Source: Symbiodinium natans (Eukaryota > Sar > Dinophyceae > Suessiales > Symbiodiniaceae). From it: a DNA stretch of 64,000 nucleotides. The translations under genes and the position numbers were made by a program. Below, piece after piece: positions 31,617-42,617 of this stretch. The stretch spans positions 124,001-188,000 of the forward strand of contig CAJNDS010002505.1 in assembly GCA_905221605.1 (NCBI GenBank), read 5' to 3'. Below the pieces are notes generated by a model that searched no databases, had not been told where the DNA came from, and worked only from the letters and a program-made list of their open reading frames with translations. Each line of letters starts with the position of its first letter. The stretch's first letter is position 1.

Positions 31617-32017
31617 GGTGCTCAGGTACTTCTGGCCCGAGTGGATCAGGTTGATCAGGAACTTTGGAACAAATCTTGTTGAGCCAGGAATACCATCATC
31701 ATGCCCTCAAGATTCGAGATCGCCGAGTTGCGTCTCTTCGTGCTTAATTAGGCAAATTTCGAGTTGCAGCAATGCTCGAAAGACAGTGCTCCAATTGAAC
31801 TACAAAAACTGCACGGACTCACGCCTGCAGAAAGGTCGTTAAGATTTTGTCTCATTTGTCTCTGCGTCAACCTCGAAACTTAACAGATGCCACACTGTTG
31901 ATGGCACTGATGCTAACAAATTGGCACAAATTAAGGGGGTTCAGCCTTACAGCTATACAGTCGGCTTTCAAAGTCCATTTTTCTTGACCCATCTCAATGA
32001 GCTACCAGGTCACTCCG

Positions 32018-32440
32018 CTAGCAGTTCCCGTAGCACGTCCCGCGCGTCACGGTGCATGCACCTTCGCACTGCATGATTTGGCCCTTCAGCGCTTCCTCCT
32101 CTGCTTCTGTGTAGTACGGACCACCGCCAGGTGGAATGTGACACCATCGGTTGCAACTGCCGAAGCTGGAATCACAACTTGCCTGGCATGCTGCATTGCT
32201 TGGCGCCCCAGCGGGGGCCCCAGGTGTCCCCGCTGTGCAAGGTGACCCATGCGATTGGCGGCAGGAGACTGCGCAGGCATCCTGGCTGATGCAGTCATCG
32301 CGCGCAAGCCAGGAGCAGTCGCAGCCCGTTGCGGAGCGCTGTGCCGCGGTGCTGTTGCTTGTATTTGTTAAGCCTCGGAGTCCAGGCGATGCAGCGGTCA
32401 GAGCTGCGAGCACTGCGCACAAGCACAAACGTGAAAACAT
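32018..32440 (-). CDS. Secreted 14-cysteine protein, tandem copy 3 (140 aa)
   Basis: Same translated protein as copies 2 and 4. Silent variants in the coding region (GCTGTGCAAGG, TGCGCAGGCAT) and the downstream flank (ATTAAGGGGG) match copy 1, not its neighbours. It retains the 12-bp hinge segment that copy 1 lost. Confidence 0.88.
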   Translation of the reverse strand: MFSRLCLCAVLAALTAASPGLRGLTNTSNSTAAQRSATGCDCSWLARDDCISQDACAVSCRQSHGSPCTAGTPGAPAGAPSNAACQASCDSSFGSCNRWCHIPPGGGPYYTEAEEEALKGQIMQCEGACTVTRGTCYGNC

Positions 32441-32835
32441 GGTGCTCAGGTACTTCTGGCCCGAGTGGATCAGGTTGATCAGGAACTTTGGAACAAATCT
32501 TGAGCCAGGAATACCATCATCATGCCCTCAAGATTCGAGATCGCCGAGTTGCGTCTCTTCGCGCTTAGGCAAATTTCGAGTTGCAGCAATGCTCGAAAGA
32601 CAGTGCTCCAATTGAACTACAAAAACTGCACGGACTCACGCCTGCAGAAAGGTCGTTAAGATTTTGTCTCATTTGTCTCTGCGTCAACCTCGAAACTTAA
32701 CAGATGCCACACTGTTGATGGCACTGATGCTAACAAATTGGCACAAATGAAGGGGGGTTCAGCCTTACAGCTATACAGTCGGCTTTCAAAGTCCATTTTT
32801 CTTGACCCATCTCAATGAGCTACCAGGTCACTCCG

Positions 32836-33258
32836 CTAGCAGTTCCCGTAGCACGTCCCGCGCGTCACGGTGCATGCACCTTCGCACTGCATGATTTGGC
32901 CCTTCAGCGCTTCCTCCTCTGCTTCTGTGTAGTACGGACCACCGCCAGGTGGAATGTGACACCATCGGTTGCAACTGCCGAAGCTGGAATCACAACTTGC
33001 CTGGCATGCTGCATTGCTTGGCGCCCCAGCGGGGGCCCCAGGTGTCCCCGCGGTGCAAGGTGACCCATGCGATTGGCGGCAGGAGACTGCACAGGCATCC
33101 TGGCTGATGCAGTCATCGCGCGCAAGCCAGGAGCAGTCGCAGCCCGTTGCGGAGCGCTGTGCCGCGGTGCTGTTGCTTGTATTTGTTAAGCCTCGGAGTC
33201 CAGGCGATGCAGCAGTCAGAGCTGCGAGCACTGCGCACAAGCACAAACGTGAAAACAT
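32836..33258 (-). CDS. Secreted 14-cysteine protein, tandem copy 4 (140 aa)
   Basis: The 5'-most gene of the array in transcript sense. Translated protein matches copies 2 and 3. One silent site (GCAGCAGTCAGAG) matches copy 1 while others match copy 2, a mosaic expected from gene conversion. Unit homology stops shortly upstream, near 33,400. Confidence 0.88.
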   Translation of the reverse strand: MFSRLCLCAVLAALTAASPGLRGLTNTSNSTAAQRSATGCDCSWLARDDCISQDACAVSCRQSHGSPCTAGTPGAPAGAPSNAACQASCDSSFGSCNRWCHIPPGGGPYYTEAEEEALKGQIMQCEGACTVTRGTCYGNC

Positions 33259-33405
33259 GGTGCTCAGGTACTTCTGGCCCGAGTGGATCAGGTTGATCAG
33301 GAACTTTGGAACAAATCTTGAGCCAGGAATACCATCATCATGCCCTCAAGATTCGGGATCGCCGAGTTGAGTCTCTTCGTGCTTGCACGCATTCGATCGT
33401 TTCGG

Positions 33406-34890
33406 AACTTGCCGGCTTCGCTCCTAAACCTAATGCTGAACTCGAGAAACAACTGTTGAAAGATAGCTCCCACTGCTTACACTTTCGCACAACTATCATC
33501 CAGGTGCACGTTAACATCTTCTTCTGACCGGTGCCCCAGTACAAAGGTTTAAATGTAGTTCACCTCTCACAGCCCTTCTCACTGGGGCGTCTTTGGTGAG
33601 AGGATACAGACAGCTGCCGCGAAGAATCCGGCCGCGATGCCGGCCTCGGATCTTCAAGAGAGTTGCAGGTTTAAGGCTTAAGGCTTGAAGATTTTAAGGC
33701 TTCGGGCTCAAGGCTGCTAAGGCTTAGGTTTCATGTTGCAGTGGAGCCGAGCATGTGAGCCTATTCATGGCTTGCCGCATGCGCCTTACCGCATGCGATT
33801 GGCCAAGCTGCCCCACCCAAGAGGTGCAGGGCTCTTTCAGACCTCCGGGACTCCGCTGCCACGATGCCCTCCTATCATGAGGACGTTGCAGGAGGTGCAG
33901 TATAGCAAAGCCTACACCCCCAACTGCATGACGGCTCCGTTGGTTCTACAACATCACACCAAAAATCATCCTGCAGACTTCAGCTGTTCAACAACCCTGG
34001 AGTTCTACACCAGGCCTGCTTTCGAGGCGTCATCCTACGGTCCAGGCTGCAGAAGAGGCGTGTCACAACGATGTCCTCTGCTCCAGGCCGCTTCAACGTG
34101 TAGCCTCGCGGAGCGTGATAAACACTTTGCAGTCTGAACCCGAACCCCGAGCCCTCAACCCCAAACTTCAAACCTTGATACCATACACACATACGCACGC
34201 TCCAAAATACATGTGAAGGAGGTCCGGGAACCCAAGGTTGGGCGACATCGGCTACAATATTGAGATGATGTAGATCTGGAACGTGGTTGTCAACCAACTC
34301 CCACAAACTTGGTGAGCCTACTCGATAGTCTTAGTACGTATCTTGTTGGCCAACAATACACACCGTACACATAACAACCTGAGAAACAACACATGCTGAA
34401 GCATGTAAGGGGTCCGGCCAAGGCCTCAAGAGTTTAAGAGTTTGGGCGCAGAAATGGCAACGGCTCTCACAGCTCATATCAGCAGCCAGGCCACACTCGC
34501 GCAGGTAGCCCTGACACAGTAGCAACAGGGCTAATGAAGCGACTGTTGCCAACCCTAGGGGGGGGGGGGTACCAAACCCAAGCACTATACCAAAAAACTA
34601 GGTCACGGCTTGGTCCACGACCATGCCGAATATGAAATGTTTTTTTGGGGCTGTGAAGTGCAAAACCTGGGTTTTTCAATGTTTCTGCGCACGGTTGCTT
34701 TGGAGTGCAGGTCCGACAAGCCCCCTTTTTGCCCGAACCCACTGCAAGTAACAGCGTTTTGGTGTATCGACGATTTTGCGACTTTCAGCAGCCTCATTAT
34801 TGAAGAAGGCTTTTCTAGGAAATGCTGGTATTCACAGGGAACTTGCAGGTTTTAGAGAGGTTTTTTGAGACGTCTATTTTCTCGTGAAAG
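33406..34890. other. No firmly supported gene; weak exon-like minus frames
   Basis: Weak coding-like minus stretches occur at ~34,300-34,230 (LWELVDNHVPDLHHLN) and ~34,115-34,045 (GYTLKRPGAEDIVVTRLFCS), but no family or consistent splice phase was found. 34,560-34,570 is a G homopolymer. 34,610-34,890 is comparatively AT-rich. Confidence 0.5.
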
Positions 34891-35239
34891 GGCTTGGGGT
34901 ACACGGTTCTGGACGAGCAGACAAGCAGTGGTTCAAGGTTGCAGGTTCAGTCTACTTGCGGCATTTGGGCCAACCGGCGGTGCCACGGGTCAAGCTGTAC
35001 CTACGAATCACCCTGTGTAGGATCGGTTTTTTGTTTCAAGGTTAGGGTAGAGAGTAGGGTTTTGGGCTTGCATGATTCAGGTCTGTACGCTACGTATCAC
35101 CTCCCGCCACCCCAAACAGCAGAAACAGAGCGGAAGACCCGAAAACACGCAAAACCTGCAACCACGCCGTCAGCAAAAAAGGTAGAAAACCCCTAAGTAG
35201 CAGGTTGTTCGGGACGCAGGCACAGTAGGCCCTACCCAC

Positions 35240-35329
35240 CCGCATGCGAAAGGGCCTCTGGTAGGACAACAAAGCCTCGGCAGCACCGGCCGACTTGTAC
35301 CGTCTTGATGCACCGCTCTGCTTAAGTGA
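35240..35329 (-). CDS. Possible exon, unknown gene
   Basis: Frame SGASRRYKSAGAAEALLSYQ follows an AG and ends before GTGGGTAGG. It lies downstream of the coding-like exons at 35.36-35.87 kb and may belong to the same gene. No family recognised. Confidence 0.25.
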
Positions 35330-35359
35330 CAAAGCTGTTTGTCGATTCAGCCCGTTTAA

Positions 35360-35870
35360 TCAAATCCTGAGTTGCTTGAGGACTGAACTTTTTTGAGTCG
35401 GGCCACTTTGTAGAGAGTGCCAACCATCTCCGCGCTGGAAGAGTCTGCACTTCACTGTCACCTGCGGCTTGCCCTCTGAGACATCTTCAAATGCAGAGAG
35501 CATGAACTTCTTGCGCTTGTTGCGCGTCTCTTTCCTGAGCTGCAGCGGCTCTTGCGCTCACTGACGTAACATGCTGTATGATGCTGCGATTCACACGTCT
35601 CACCTGACCTTTTGGGAGCAATCTTCCCACGAAGCGCAACGCACCCACACCAAGCTTCTCAACTTCCACACCGCCTAACTCGATGGTCGTGCAGTTCTCT
35701 CCAAACCAAGTCCTGAGATTTGGAACGCGATGAAATTGCAAAGTGGTGCAAGAGTGGTGCAAGTAAACAGCCACGATCATGGGTGCACAGCCGGACTGCT
35801 TGTCGACGACCGTGAGCAGCTTGTCCTCCACACCTTCAGAGCTGCTTTTCAATGGTACGTCAACATGTGG
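35360..35870 (-). CDS. Exons of an unrecognised minus-strand gene
   Basis: ~35,870-35,604 is a long coding-like frame (KSSSEGVEDKLLTVVDKQSG, later WFGENCTTIELGGVEVEKLG) ending at a canonical CAG|GTGAGA donor. 35,534-35,360 after a CTCAG acceptor reads NKRKKFMLSAFEDVSEGKPQ then CRLFQRGDGWHSLQ, ending at a stop at 35,360-35,362. The simple join is not in phase, so a small exon or another acceptor is likely. The basic NKRKK stretch could be nuclear-targeting. No family recognised. Confidence 0.5.
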
Positions 35871-36339
35871 GTTATTGTGGGTTCGTCTGTTTTCAATCGT
35901 TTTCAATCGTGCTAGAGCGTGTCTTGCCTCACAAAGCCCGGACAGCCAGTTTATGCGCTGACAGGTTGCTGATACGAAGCTCCACGGGAACGCGGTCGAT
36001 GATCCTGCGACGGACTGCGACAAGATGCCTAAACCCAACGTTGCCACAAGCTCCCTGCAACCGAACCCACCTAAGCCCTCACAAATCCCAAGGTCCTAAA
36101 GCCAAATCGCAAGGTCCTGGCCACGAAGCCTGGCAGCCCAAGCCCTTCCAGGTAGGGGCGCATGGACTCGCTCTTTGCCTGATGGAAGTTCCGGTATACA
36201 AGACCGAGGAGCCAGAGCGAAGCACATTACTTCATCTGCTTCTGCTGATGCCCCCATCGCACCTGTAGTTGAAAGAGTTGTAATGTTCAGCGTTCAGTCA
36301 GCTCGTGTGCGTCAGCACGCCATATCGATTAGGCTACCA

Positions 36340-36620
36340 TGGACGTCCCATCCAAGGAAGACGAGTGCAAGACAGGCTTCGTGATGCCAGCCCCATACAT
36401 CCCGTCAGTATCCTCACACCTGTCTAAAGAATCTCCCTTGACCCTATCCAACACCCTGGAGCCCCTAGAACCCAACCCTACACCCACAAAACCTGAGCCC
36501 TGTTGTCTTTCATTGCCTTCTCTAGGCGCCATCGGCCCACCGGAAGTGATGGTGCCTTCTCCTCACCTCGGGGGTGTGAAGATCACGCCTACTGAGAGGG
36601 TCGGAGGGCTCCCTTAGCAG
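36340..36620 (-). CDS. Possible exons, unknown gene
   Basis: ~36,620-36,565 reads REPSDPLSRRDLHTPE up to GTGAGG. ~36,405-36,340 reads DTDGMYGAGITKPVLHSSSL after CAG. Both are on the minus strand and coding-like but unassigned. Confidence 0.3.
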
Positions 36621-37116
36621 ATAGACCCCTAAAGTTTGACTTTACATCCCAACTCACAACATATTTTCTCCTTGCGTTCACGCAGCACGCCACGGACACC
36701 GCCCATGAACCGCCCATGGCTACGGCAAGGTAAGGAACATGCAGCCACTGCCGGCTCGGCCGTTGTGAGGCTCCCCTCCTCCAGGGCTGAGGGCTTGTGT
36801 AGAATTTCTGGAGAAAAAGCAGGTAATCCCTCTAAACTATAAAACCCTACTAGACCCTGTAGAGACAGGAGTGCCAGGAAGGCAGAATGAGCGACAAGCA
36901 TCACAGCTCTGTTCAGCTAACCAGCGCGTCTGTTGAAACCGCTCTGCTCAGCACTGCTCTTCTTAGTTAAACACACTGAATGTTGAGATTGCCTCTCCCT
37001 GGTCCTGGCAGCAACCGCAAAACGGGCAAAGTGGGACTGACAACCTGCCCCGTTGCACCTGCCGCTTGGCAAACCAGTAGCGCCGAGAAATGAAGAGGCC
37101 AAGGCAGCAAAGTTCA

Positions 37117-37260
37117 ATCAATAGAAGTTCGCCAAAACAAAAAAAGAGAGAGTCCAAGCACAGAGACCAGCCTCAGCAAACGTTGCATGTGGGCCGTGGC
37201 CATGGCCATACGACCCATGGCTAGAGCCTGCTTGTGCCGCGCATCCTTACCTATCAAGAT
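37117..37260 (-). CDS. Possible membrane-protein exon
   Basis: A minus frame reads ILIGKDARHKQALAMGRMAM then LLRLVSVLGLSLFLFWRT before a stop: one hydrophobic helix after a basic segment. It could be a C-terminal exon. Unassigned. Confidence 0.3.
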
Positions 37261-37710
37261 CTGCTGCTTGGCAAGTATAACGAGATATAACGAGTCCCCT
37301 AAGTACCCCCAACCTCTGCCCCGGGGATGTGGCTTCAGCTGCCGGTGCATGCTGTGCAAATGTCTAGAGTGCAACAACATGCAAGCAGCGGCACTGATTC
37401 ATGTTCCCTGCACTGATGCCGCCACATTGTCACATTGCCCATCCAAGCCAATCTCTTTGTTCCGGGAGCGTGTCGTACGATGCGCTTGCATCAATAGTTG
37501 CATCTCATTCGCAGCTGCCACAGCACGCGTGCATGCAGACAGGTAAGAAGTACATGGCTGTACGCACTAGAAACAGTGTACGGCTCGTATGCTCCGGAGG
37601 GGTTCCTCGCCCGTAGCTTGAAGCGGCTGAGGAACAATGTCCACTTGCACCCGCAGGGTCGCCGAAAATTGAAATCGAAAACTTATGTGAAACATACGCC
37701 AATCAATCCC

Positions 37711-37852
37711 TCTTGTAGAGACAAACGAGCTGGCACCTCCATTTCAAGGAGGTTGTTGGCTCAACGAGCACCTGTGCTGCCTATGCTGTTCCCATGCTTG
37801 TTCCTGTGGCTGAAGAGCAGCAGATGCGGGTTTTTGCGGATGGGGTCAAGGA
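37711..37852 (+). CDS. Possible plus-strand exon, unknown
   Basis: After a good acceptor (CCCTCTTGTAG) the plus strand reads SWHLHFKEVVGSTSTCAAYA then VPVAEEQQMRVFADGVKDTI and reaches TGG|GTCTTC. A second plus stretch at ~37,978-38,095 (STLDVLTRSKADNMWHVVVL) could continue it. The opposite strand is also open here, so the strand call is weak. If real it is the only plus-strand gene in the window. Confidence 0.3.
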
Positions 37853-38439
37853 TACCATTCAAGGCTATGCTAGGACCTGGGTCTTCAGGATGTAAAGACA
37901 TAAGGTTCATCTACTGTTCGATAATTTCCTTGCTTGTTCTGCACATGAACCCATACGAATCAGTGAGTCCTTCAGGCGGAGCAGCGTCTACATTGGATGT
38001 CCTGACAAGGAGCAAGGCTGACAACATGTGGCATGTGGTTGTGCTTGCCGGATGCGCTCATGCAGTGCGTGCAACCAGGATCGGTGGGGTTGATCGAAAC
38101 TGGGGTTTGCATTCCCTATGCAAGTACCCCCATGTGCCTGCTCCACACTACCTCATACATCCATCAAGCCCAAACTTCAAAGTGATCTTTTCGGACACGT
38201 TGGCAGCATCCACTCCTCCATTTGGGCATGTAGACGCACATCATCAGCCAACAATCTGCACCGAAGAAGTGGGAAGGAGATGGTCTCTCGCACGAGCTAT
38301 CGAAAGATACGCTGTATGGAGACCACTCGTGAATCCTCCCCACACTAAGCGGGCCTTGAGCACCTCGTCGAGCTTGGACATGGCCTGGTGCTCTCAGTAT
38401 GCTCTCAGTATGCTCTCAGTGACTCTTAGGGTTTCTGGA

Positions 38440-38466
38440 GTTTGTTTTGGGGGGGGGGGGGGGGTT
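38440..38466. repeat. Poly-G tract
   Basis: An uninterrupted run of about 15 G after TTTGTTTT. Similar runs: C at 10,338-10,354, G at 13,182-13,194, G at 16,477-16,490, C at 39,395-39,410, G at 62,349-62,366. Confidence 0.9.
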
Positions 38467-39527
38467 AGGCGGGGTCTACGGAAGGTTTGCCATGAGCCTT
38501 CCATGGATATCCTCTGGCACTGGGAGCCAGAAGCAGCTCTGACGAGCAAGATGCCACTCAGGCTTCAGTCCATCCACAGACCGATATGTCAGGAGGCACG
38601 ACGCCAGCTGGGGCATGGACCATCTTCATGTACTCAATCGGCTCCTTAATCTTGACCTGCTTCTAAACCACTTCGCAGGCATTCTCTCTCAAATCTCAGA
38701 TCCGTAGCGGTCCGCACCTTGCCCTCTCCCGGCTGTCCGTACACGTAGTTGTTGGACTCGCAAGGTTCCAAGGGAGAGAAATCATCCAAACCCTTCAATG
38801 GGCTTCAAGACGACAGTCCATACCCAGTGACATCCCCGCACTTAGTTTTTGGGCTCTGGACAGTGCAGTGTCAGCGGCAGGCTTCCAGTCCGTGCAAGTG
38901 TCGCGCACATGAGACAACTCAGCCGGGGAAGCGTATGAGATCTCGTCGGCCGTTTGCAGGTCCCTGGCAAGTCAACCAGCTCACAACGCAGGTTCCACTG
39001 ATGTGAAACGAATGTGTTGCAGCTTCGCTAGACATCGACGTGCAACAGTATCAAGGATGGGACACAAGAGCGGCAGGGGCACGAAGCAATCTCATCCATG
39101 AGCTCCAAGACTTGAATCTCGCCCAGGCTGTCACCCAACTGCGGCGCGCCACTATGAACACCTAAGCCTTACAGCATCAAGAACCATCAAGGAAGCTGAG
39201 TGTTGCGGGGTTCTTCGGATAAATGCTCAGGTTTGCGAACTACGCGCAAATCGGAAGGGCATCAATCCAAATATGCTCAGGTGCCTCTCTGCTCGTCTAC
39301 ATCCCGTCAAACCTCCCCGCAATTTCTGCCGTGGCATCACCTTAAAGCCTCAAACCTCACCCCTAATTCCGAACCCTTCACCCCTCAACCCTCAACACCC
39401 CCCCCCCCCCCTCGCCCACCCCATCCAAACAATAAAATGAACATTCCGGTACAGCATGCATCGGGAAGATCATAAATGTGCTTGCAAAGAATATTCAGAG
39501 GGTCAAAAACAAACCATGGATTAAAAC

Positions 39528-40037
39528 CTTCCCCATCGGCCTTCTTCAGGGTGTTCTTCTCCATCCCAAGGTTCCAAAGGTAGGCCACCGGCGGCGTCTG
39601 GCAGTTGCTTTGACGAGCTAGACCCAGATGAGGGGGTTTTTCAGATGTCCTCTACTTCCCCAATCAAGAAGGGGATGGCCCTTATGAAAAGGACACCCGA
39701 ACTTAGAACAGACCCTCACCCACCCAGCTGAGACCCCTAATTCTTGAATGTGTGGCCTTGCCTTGAGGATGGAACGGACATTGTCCCACTTCTGGTCCTG
39801 GCATTGGGTGTGTAAGCCTTGCAACGGCTTAAGGCCGTTACGGTTTACATGGATTGATACCGCTTGTCCGGCATGGAGTCGCATAGGGGTGCCAGGATCA
39901 AAATCCAGCGCACTTTCAACCAGACTGCGAGACTTGCTACCGTTCAACCCCACAACACCAGACATCGCAGAAGACCTAAACCCCAAAAGGTCTCCTTGAG
40001 CATCTTCGGAAGGGGCTCCAGGAGATCTCGATCTTGC
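39528..40037 (-). CDS. Exons of a small, possibly plastid-targeted protein
   Basis: Three short exons: 40,037-~39,990 (QDRDLLEPLPKMLKETF); 39,797-39,762 (DQKWDNVRSILK, donor GC); 39,597-39,528 (TPPVAYLWNLGMEKNTLKKA, ending DGEG|GTTTTA). The last two join in phase to give WDNVRSILKTPPVAYLWNLG. This resembles small lumenal photosystem-associated proteins of algae with secondary plastids as I remember them; this is a family-level impression, not a verified match. Further exons, including any bipartite targeting peptide, should lie upstream (>40.04 kb). A downstream minus frame at 39,385-39,527 (NPWFVFDPLNILCKHIYDLP) is probably intron read-through. Confidence 0.5.
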
Positions 40038-40119
40038 CTCCAGTGGCATAGTAGTCATGGCCTAGTTAAGTTTGAGGAGTTTCGCGTGTTGCTTCTGCAG
40101 CTGCGCCTCCGAGCTTGAA

Positions 40120-41458
40120 CTTACAGTAGGGAGGATCAAGGTGATTTCCGGGTGTGGGGAAAGACCGGCCTCAGCAAAGCGATGAGCTCATCATTGCTTT
40201 CCGCGGATGCACCTACTGGCCACCTTGGAAAGCATCATCCCATGTAGAACGGCAACTTGGTCCAGGCCAGTCTTCAAGCTGCTCATTTCAAGGCCATCTT
40301 TGCAATCCGGTACTCTGGCTCATGCTAGGTAAACAACTACCGTTCACCGATGTCCCTGTTTCTTTCACCTCCTGACACAGAGCACAGTTGAATTCGCGCA
40401 GTCATAGGGCTGCTAGGATATGCTAGGACATGCTAGGATGGCTAGGAGCCGGGCATCATTCCGGCACCTGCTATGAGCACCTGAGGCATCTGGACATCTC
40501 GGTGGTGCAACAACCTTCTTGTTCATCACGCCCTCAAACGACAGTTGTAGATGCAAACGCTTTTTGAATGCATTGCATTCAGCTATGTGCGTCTCTGCAC
40601 GGCAAAGTGCACGGTAGGTTGTCCAAGGATTGCCTGTAGGTATTCAATGCACCCCACATTTCAAGCCCATATAGAGCGCCCGCAACATGCTAGCATTTTG
40701 CCGTGCAACCCTCTTCCTCGGCGATCTGGACCTAGAGAGTTGCCCAGCCTGGCCTTGCAAAAACCGATTCGGACGAAGATACTAGTTAAAATTGTGGCTG
40801 CGTGGCATTTCGCGGTTCGGAAGCTTTGGGAAGCACGAGGCTGCGTAGGTCCAGGGAACTGAAAACAACGGTAAGATATGTGCAGCAGCCACGTCAAGTG
40901 CATTCGGGAGATGAGGAGCTGGCATTGCTTCAAGCTTACATCATCTATGCATATTGCAGATTTTTTCAAATCCAGAAGTAAAACAATATACATATATAGA
41001 TGTATGTACGTCTATGCAAACAAGTGCTTAGAAGCAACATAAGAAACATAATGAAAACATGAACATGGGATATCTTGGAGACGGGGCGGTTGCTGAGTCA
41101 ACTTCTGATCATGCCCAGCTCCTACACGCAGTGTCAATACAGGAAAACGCAAAACATCATGTTGCACATCATTGTGCAGCATGCATGGCATTCCATGCAC
41201 ATTGAATCTTCTGTCGGAAGTCTAACCATGATCACATGGCCGGGAAGGTCACTCGTACCTATGAACGTCGATATAAGGCTGTCATCACGGAAAGTCTTTG
41301 CGTGTCTTGGCCATCTGGCACCGGCTGTGTCATGCTATGAAGTGAGACAGGGATCCCTCGGCTTCATATGGCGTTGGCAAAGCTCATGCCGAACCCGATC
41401 TCTACGCACACACACACGACCTGTGAAAAAGCGGGCGTCATACTCGTCATCGGGGGCG
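40120..41458. other. No supported gene
   Basis: Only short frames in all directions. A 'tgctaggata' short repeat occurs at 40,410-40,443. 40,970-41,010 is AT-rich. Possibly intron or spacer. Confidence 0.5.
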
Positions 41459-42100
41459 TCACTGGAAAGGCAACTTGAGATGTGTAGGTTTGGTCTTTGA
41501 CCGCTTCGACTTGCCTCCTCTCTTCCGCTTCTTTCCGCTTGCGTCGCCTGGGACTGCGCCAGCTGGAAAGCTTCGTGCATCGCTCGGATCTCTTTCTTCA
41601 GCGGCGACAGGTATGGCAGAGGGCTGCTTTCCCGCTTTCACCAACGCCCAATTCCACCGCCCGCCAGGGATCACGGCGGCCCGCTCTGAATCCAACAGCT
41701 CTTGCACCGCTACCACGATCTCACACAGGCGCGGTTTCTTGACCAGCTTGGCGCGAAGAGCACCTGCTAGCCCCACACGCCAGTCCCCGCCTTTGGGGCA
41801 ACGCACAGGAAGGGCAACCAGACATGCGTTGAGAAGGTCAGTGAAGCTGCACTCACAGCACTCGTTGTCGTACTTCTTGACCCAGGGTGGAGGGTGGATC
41901 AGCAGGAACTCGGTTTCCGAGTCCGCAGCCTCTCGTAGGCAGAAACCTTCTGTCCTCTGCACCAGGAGGAAGATTGGAACTTCAGACATGAAGACGTCAT
42001 AAGGAAACTCGTCTTCCTCCTTCAGCAGGTAGCACATGGAGCGGAGGCCCTTCAGTGTCGGTCTTACTCCCTCCTGCAAGCATCCCGTGATGCAGCTCAT
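41459..42100 (-). CDS. Hypothetical 213-residue protein or large exon with basic C-terminus
   Basis: The longest convincing single minus frame outside the tandem array. It starts MSCITGCLQEGVRPTLKGLR, contains coding-like segments (LLKEEDEFPYDVFMSEVPIF, PPWVKKYDNECCECSFTDLL, ALRAKLVKKPRLCEIVVAVQ) and ends with a strongly basic KKRKRGGKSKRSKTKPTH, a likely nuclear/nucleolar localisation signal, before the stop at 41,459. Cysteines cluster as NECCEC. Compact size and an intact frame suggest a one-exon gene or a 3' exon. No family recognised. Confidence 0.6.
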   Translation of the reverse strand: MSCITGCLQEGVRPTLKGLRSMCYLLKEEDEFPYDVFMSEVPIFLLVQRTEGFCLREAADSETEFLLIHPPPWVKKYDNECCECSFTDLLNACLVALPVRCPKGGDWRVGLAGALRAKLVKKPRLCEIVVAVQELLDSERAAVIPGGRWNWALVKAGKQPSAIPVAAEERDPSDARSFPAGAVPGDASGKKRKRGGKSKRSKTKPTHLKLPFQ

Positions 42101-42617
42101 CCTGAGTCAGTGCAGGAGGTCTGCACTAAGCCACTGAAGCTCCCAAAGCAAACCTCTAATTAACATAGACCAAGTTGCACCCCTCCCTCCAGTCTGCACC
42201 ACTCCTCCTCTGTGCATGGAATGTGCTGGTTCCTCGGAATCGGACAGGAAGATCCAGACACACTGCAAAAACAGCGCCTAACCCGCTGAGAAACCTCGCG
42301 AATGAGCCCTGAAGCATGTAGCCGCCCCTGGTCAAGCCAAAATCATGAGCCTGAAGCTTGCATCTGCATCTGAGAGGCACATGCTTTGTTGCCGCAGAGT
42401 CCTTTGGATACGCGGCGTGCTCCAACTTTCGTCTCTCCTGCTGAACTGGGAGGGGTGTGAAGGGGGGGTGTTCGCAACTAGAGTACATTCGTTGTAGTTT
42501 AGGCTCAGACGTAGGAGTGCGAGCTCCTAGATGTTTCTTCGCAGAACAATGCTTGGACGCGAGTGGCTCAGGTCTTCTGGCTTGCCGCACGACATTGTGA
42601 CATTGCTTGACATTGGC

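Larger units (their letters stand above)
29925..33405 (-). repeat. Tandem gene array, four ~0.8 kb units
   Basis: Four copies of a ~795-824 bp unit, each with one intronless cysteine-rich gene plus highly conserved flanks. Conserved landmarks are AGCCTTACAGCTATACAGTC downstream of each stop and TACTTCTGGCCCGAGTGGAT upstream of each start. A more diverged partial unit starts near 29,925. SNPs and a flank variant alternate (copies 1/3 against 2/4), implying a two-gene higher-order unit. Head-to-tail, closely spaced, intronless duplicates are typical of highly expressed dinoflagellate genes. Confidence 0.95.

Noticed and set aside
37498-38649. The longest open frame in the window, 383 codons on the plus strand
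   Set aside because: Composition lacks consistent protein character, it crosses a poly-G tract (GGGGG residues) and only short parts look coding. Kept only as a possible plus exon at 37,711-37,852.
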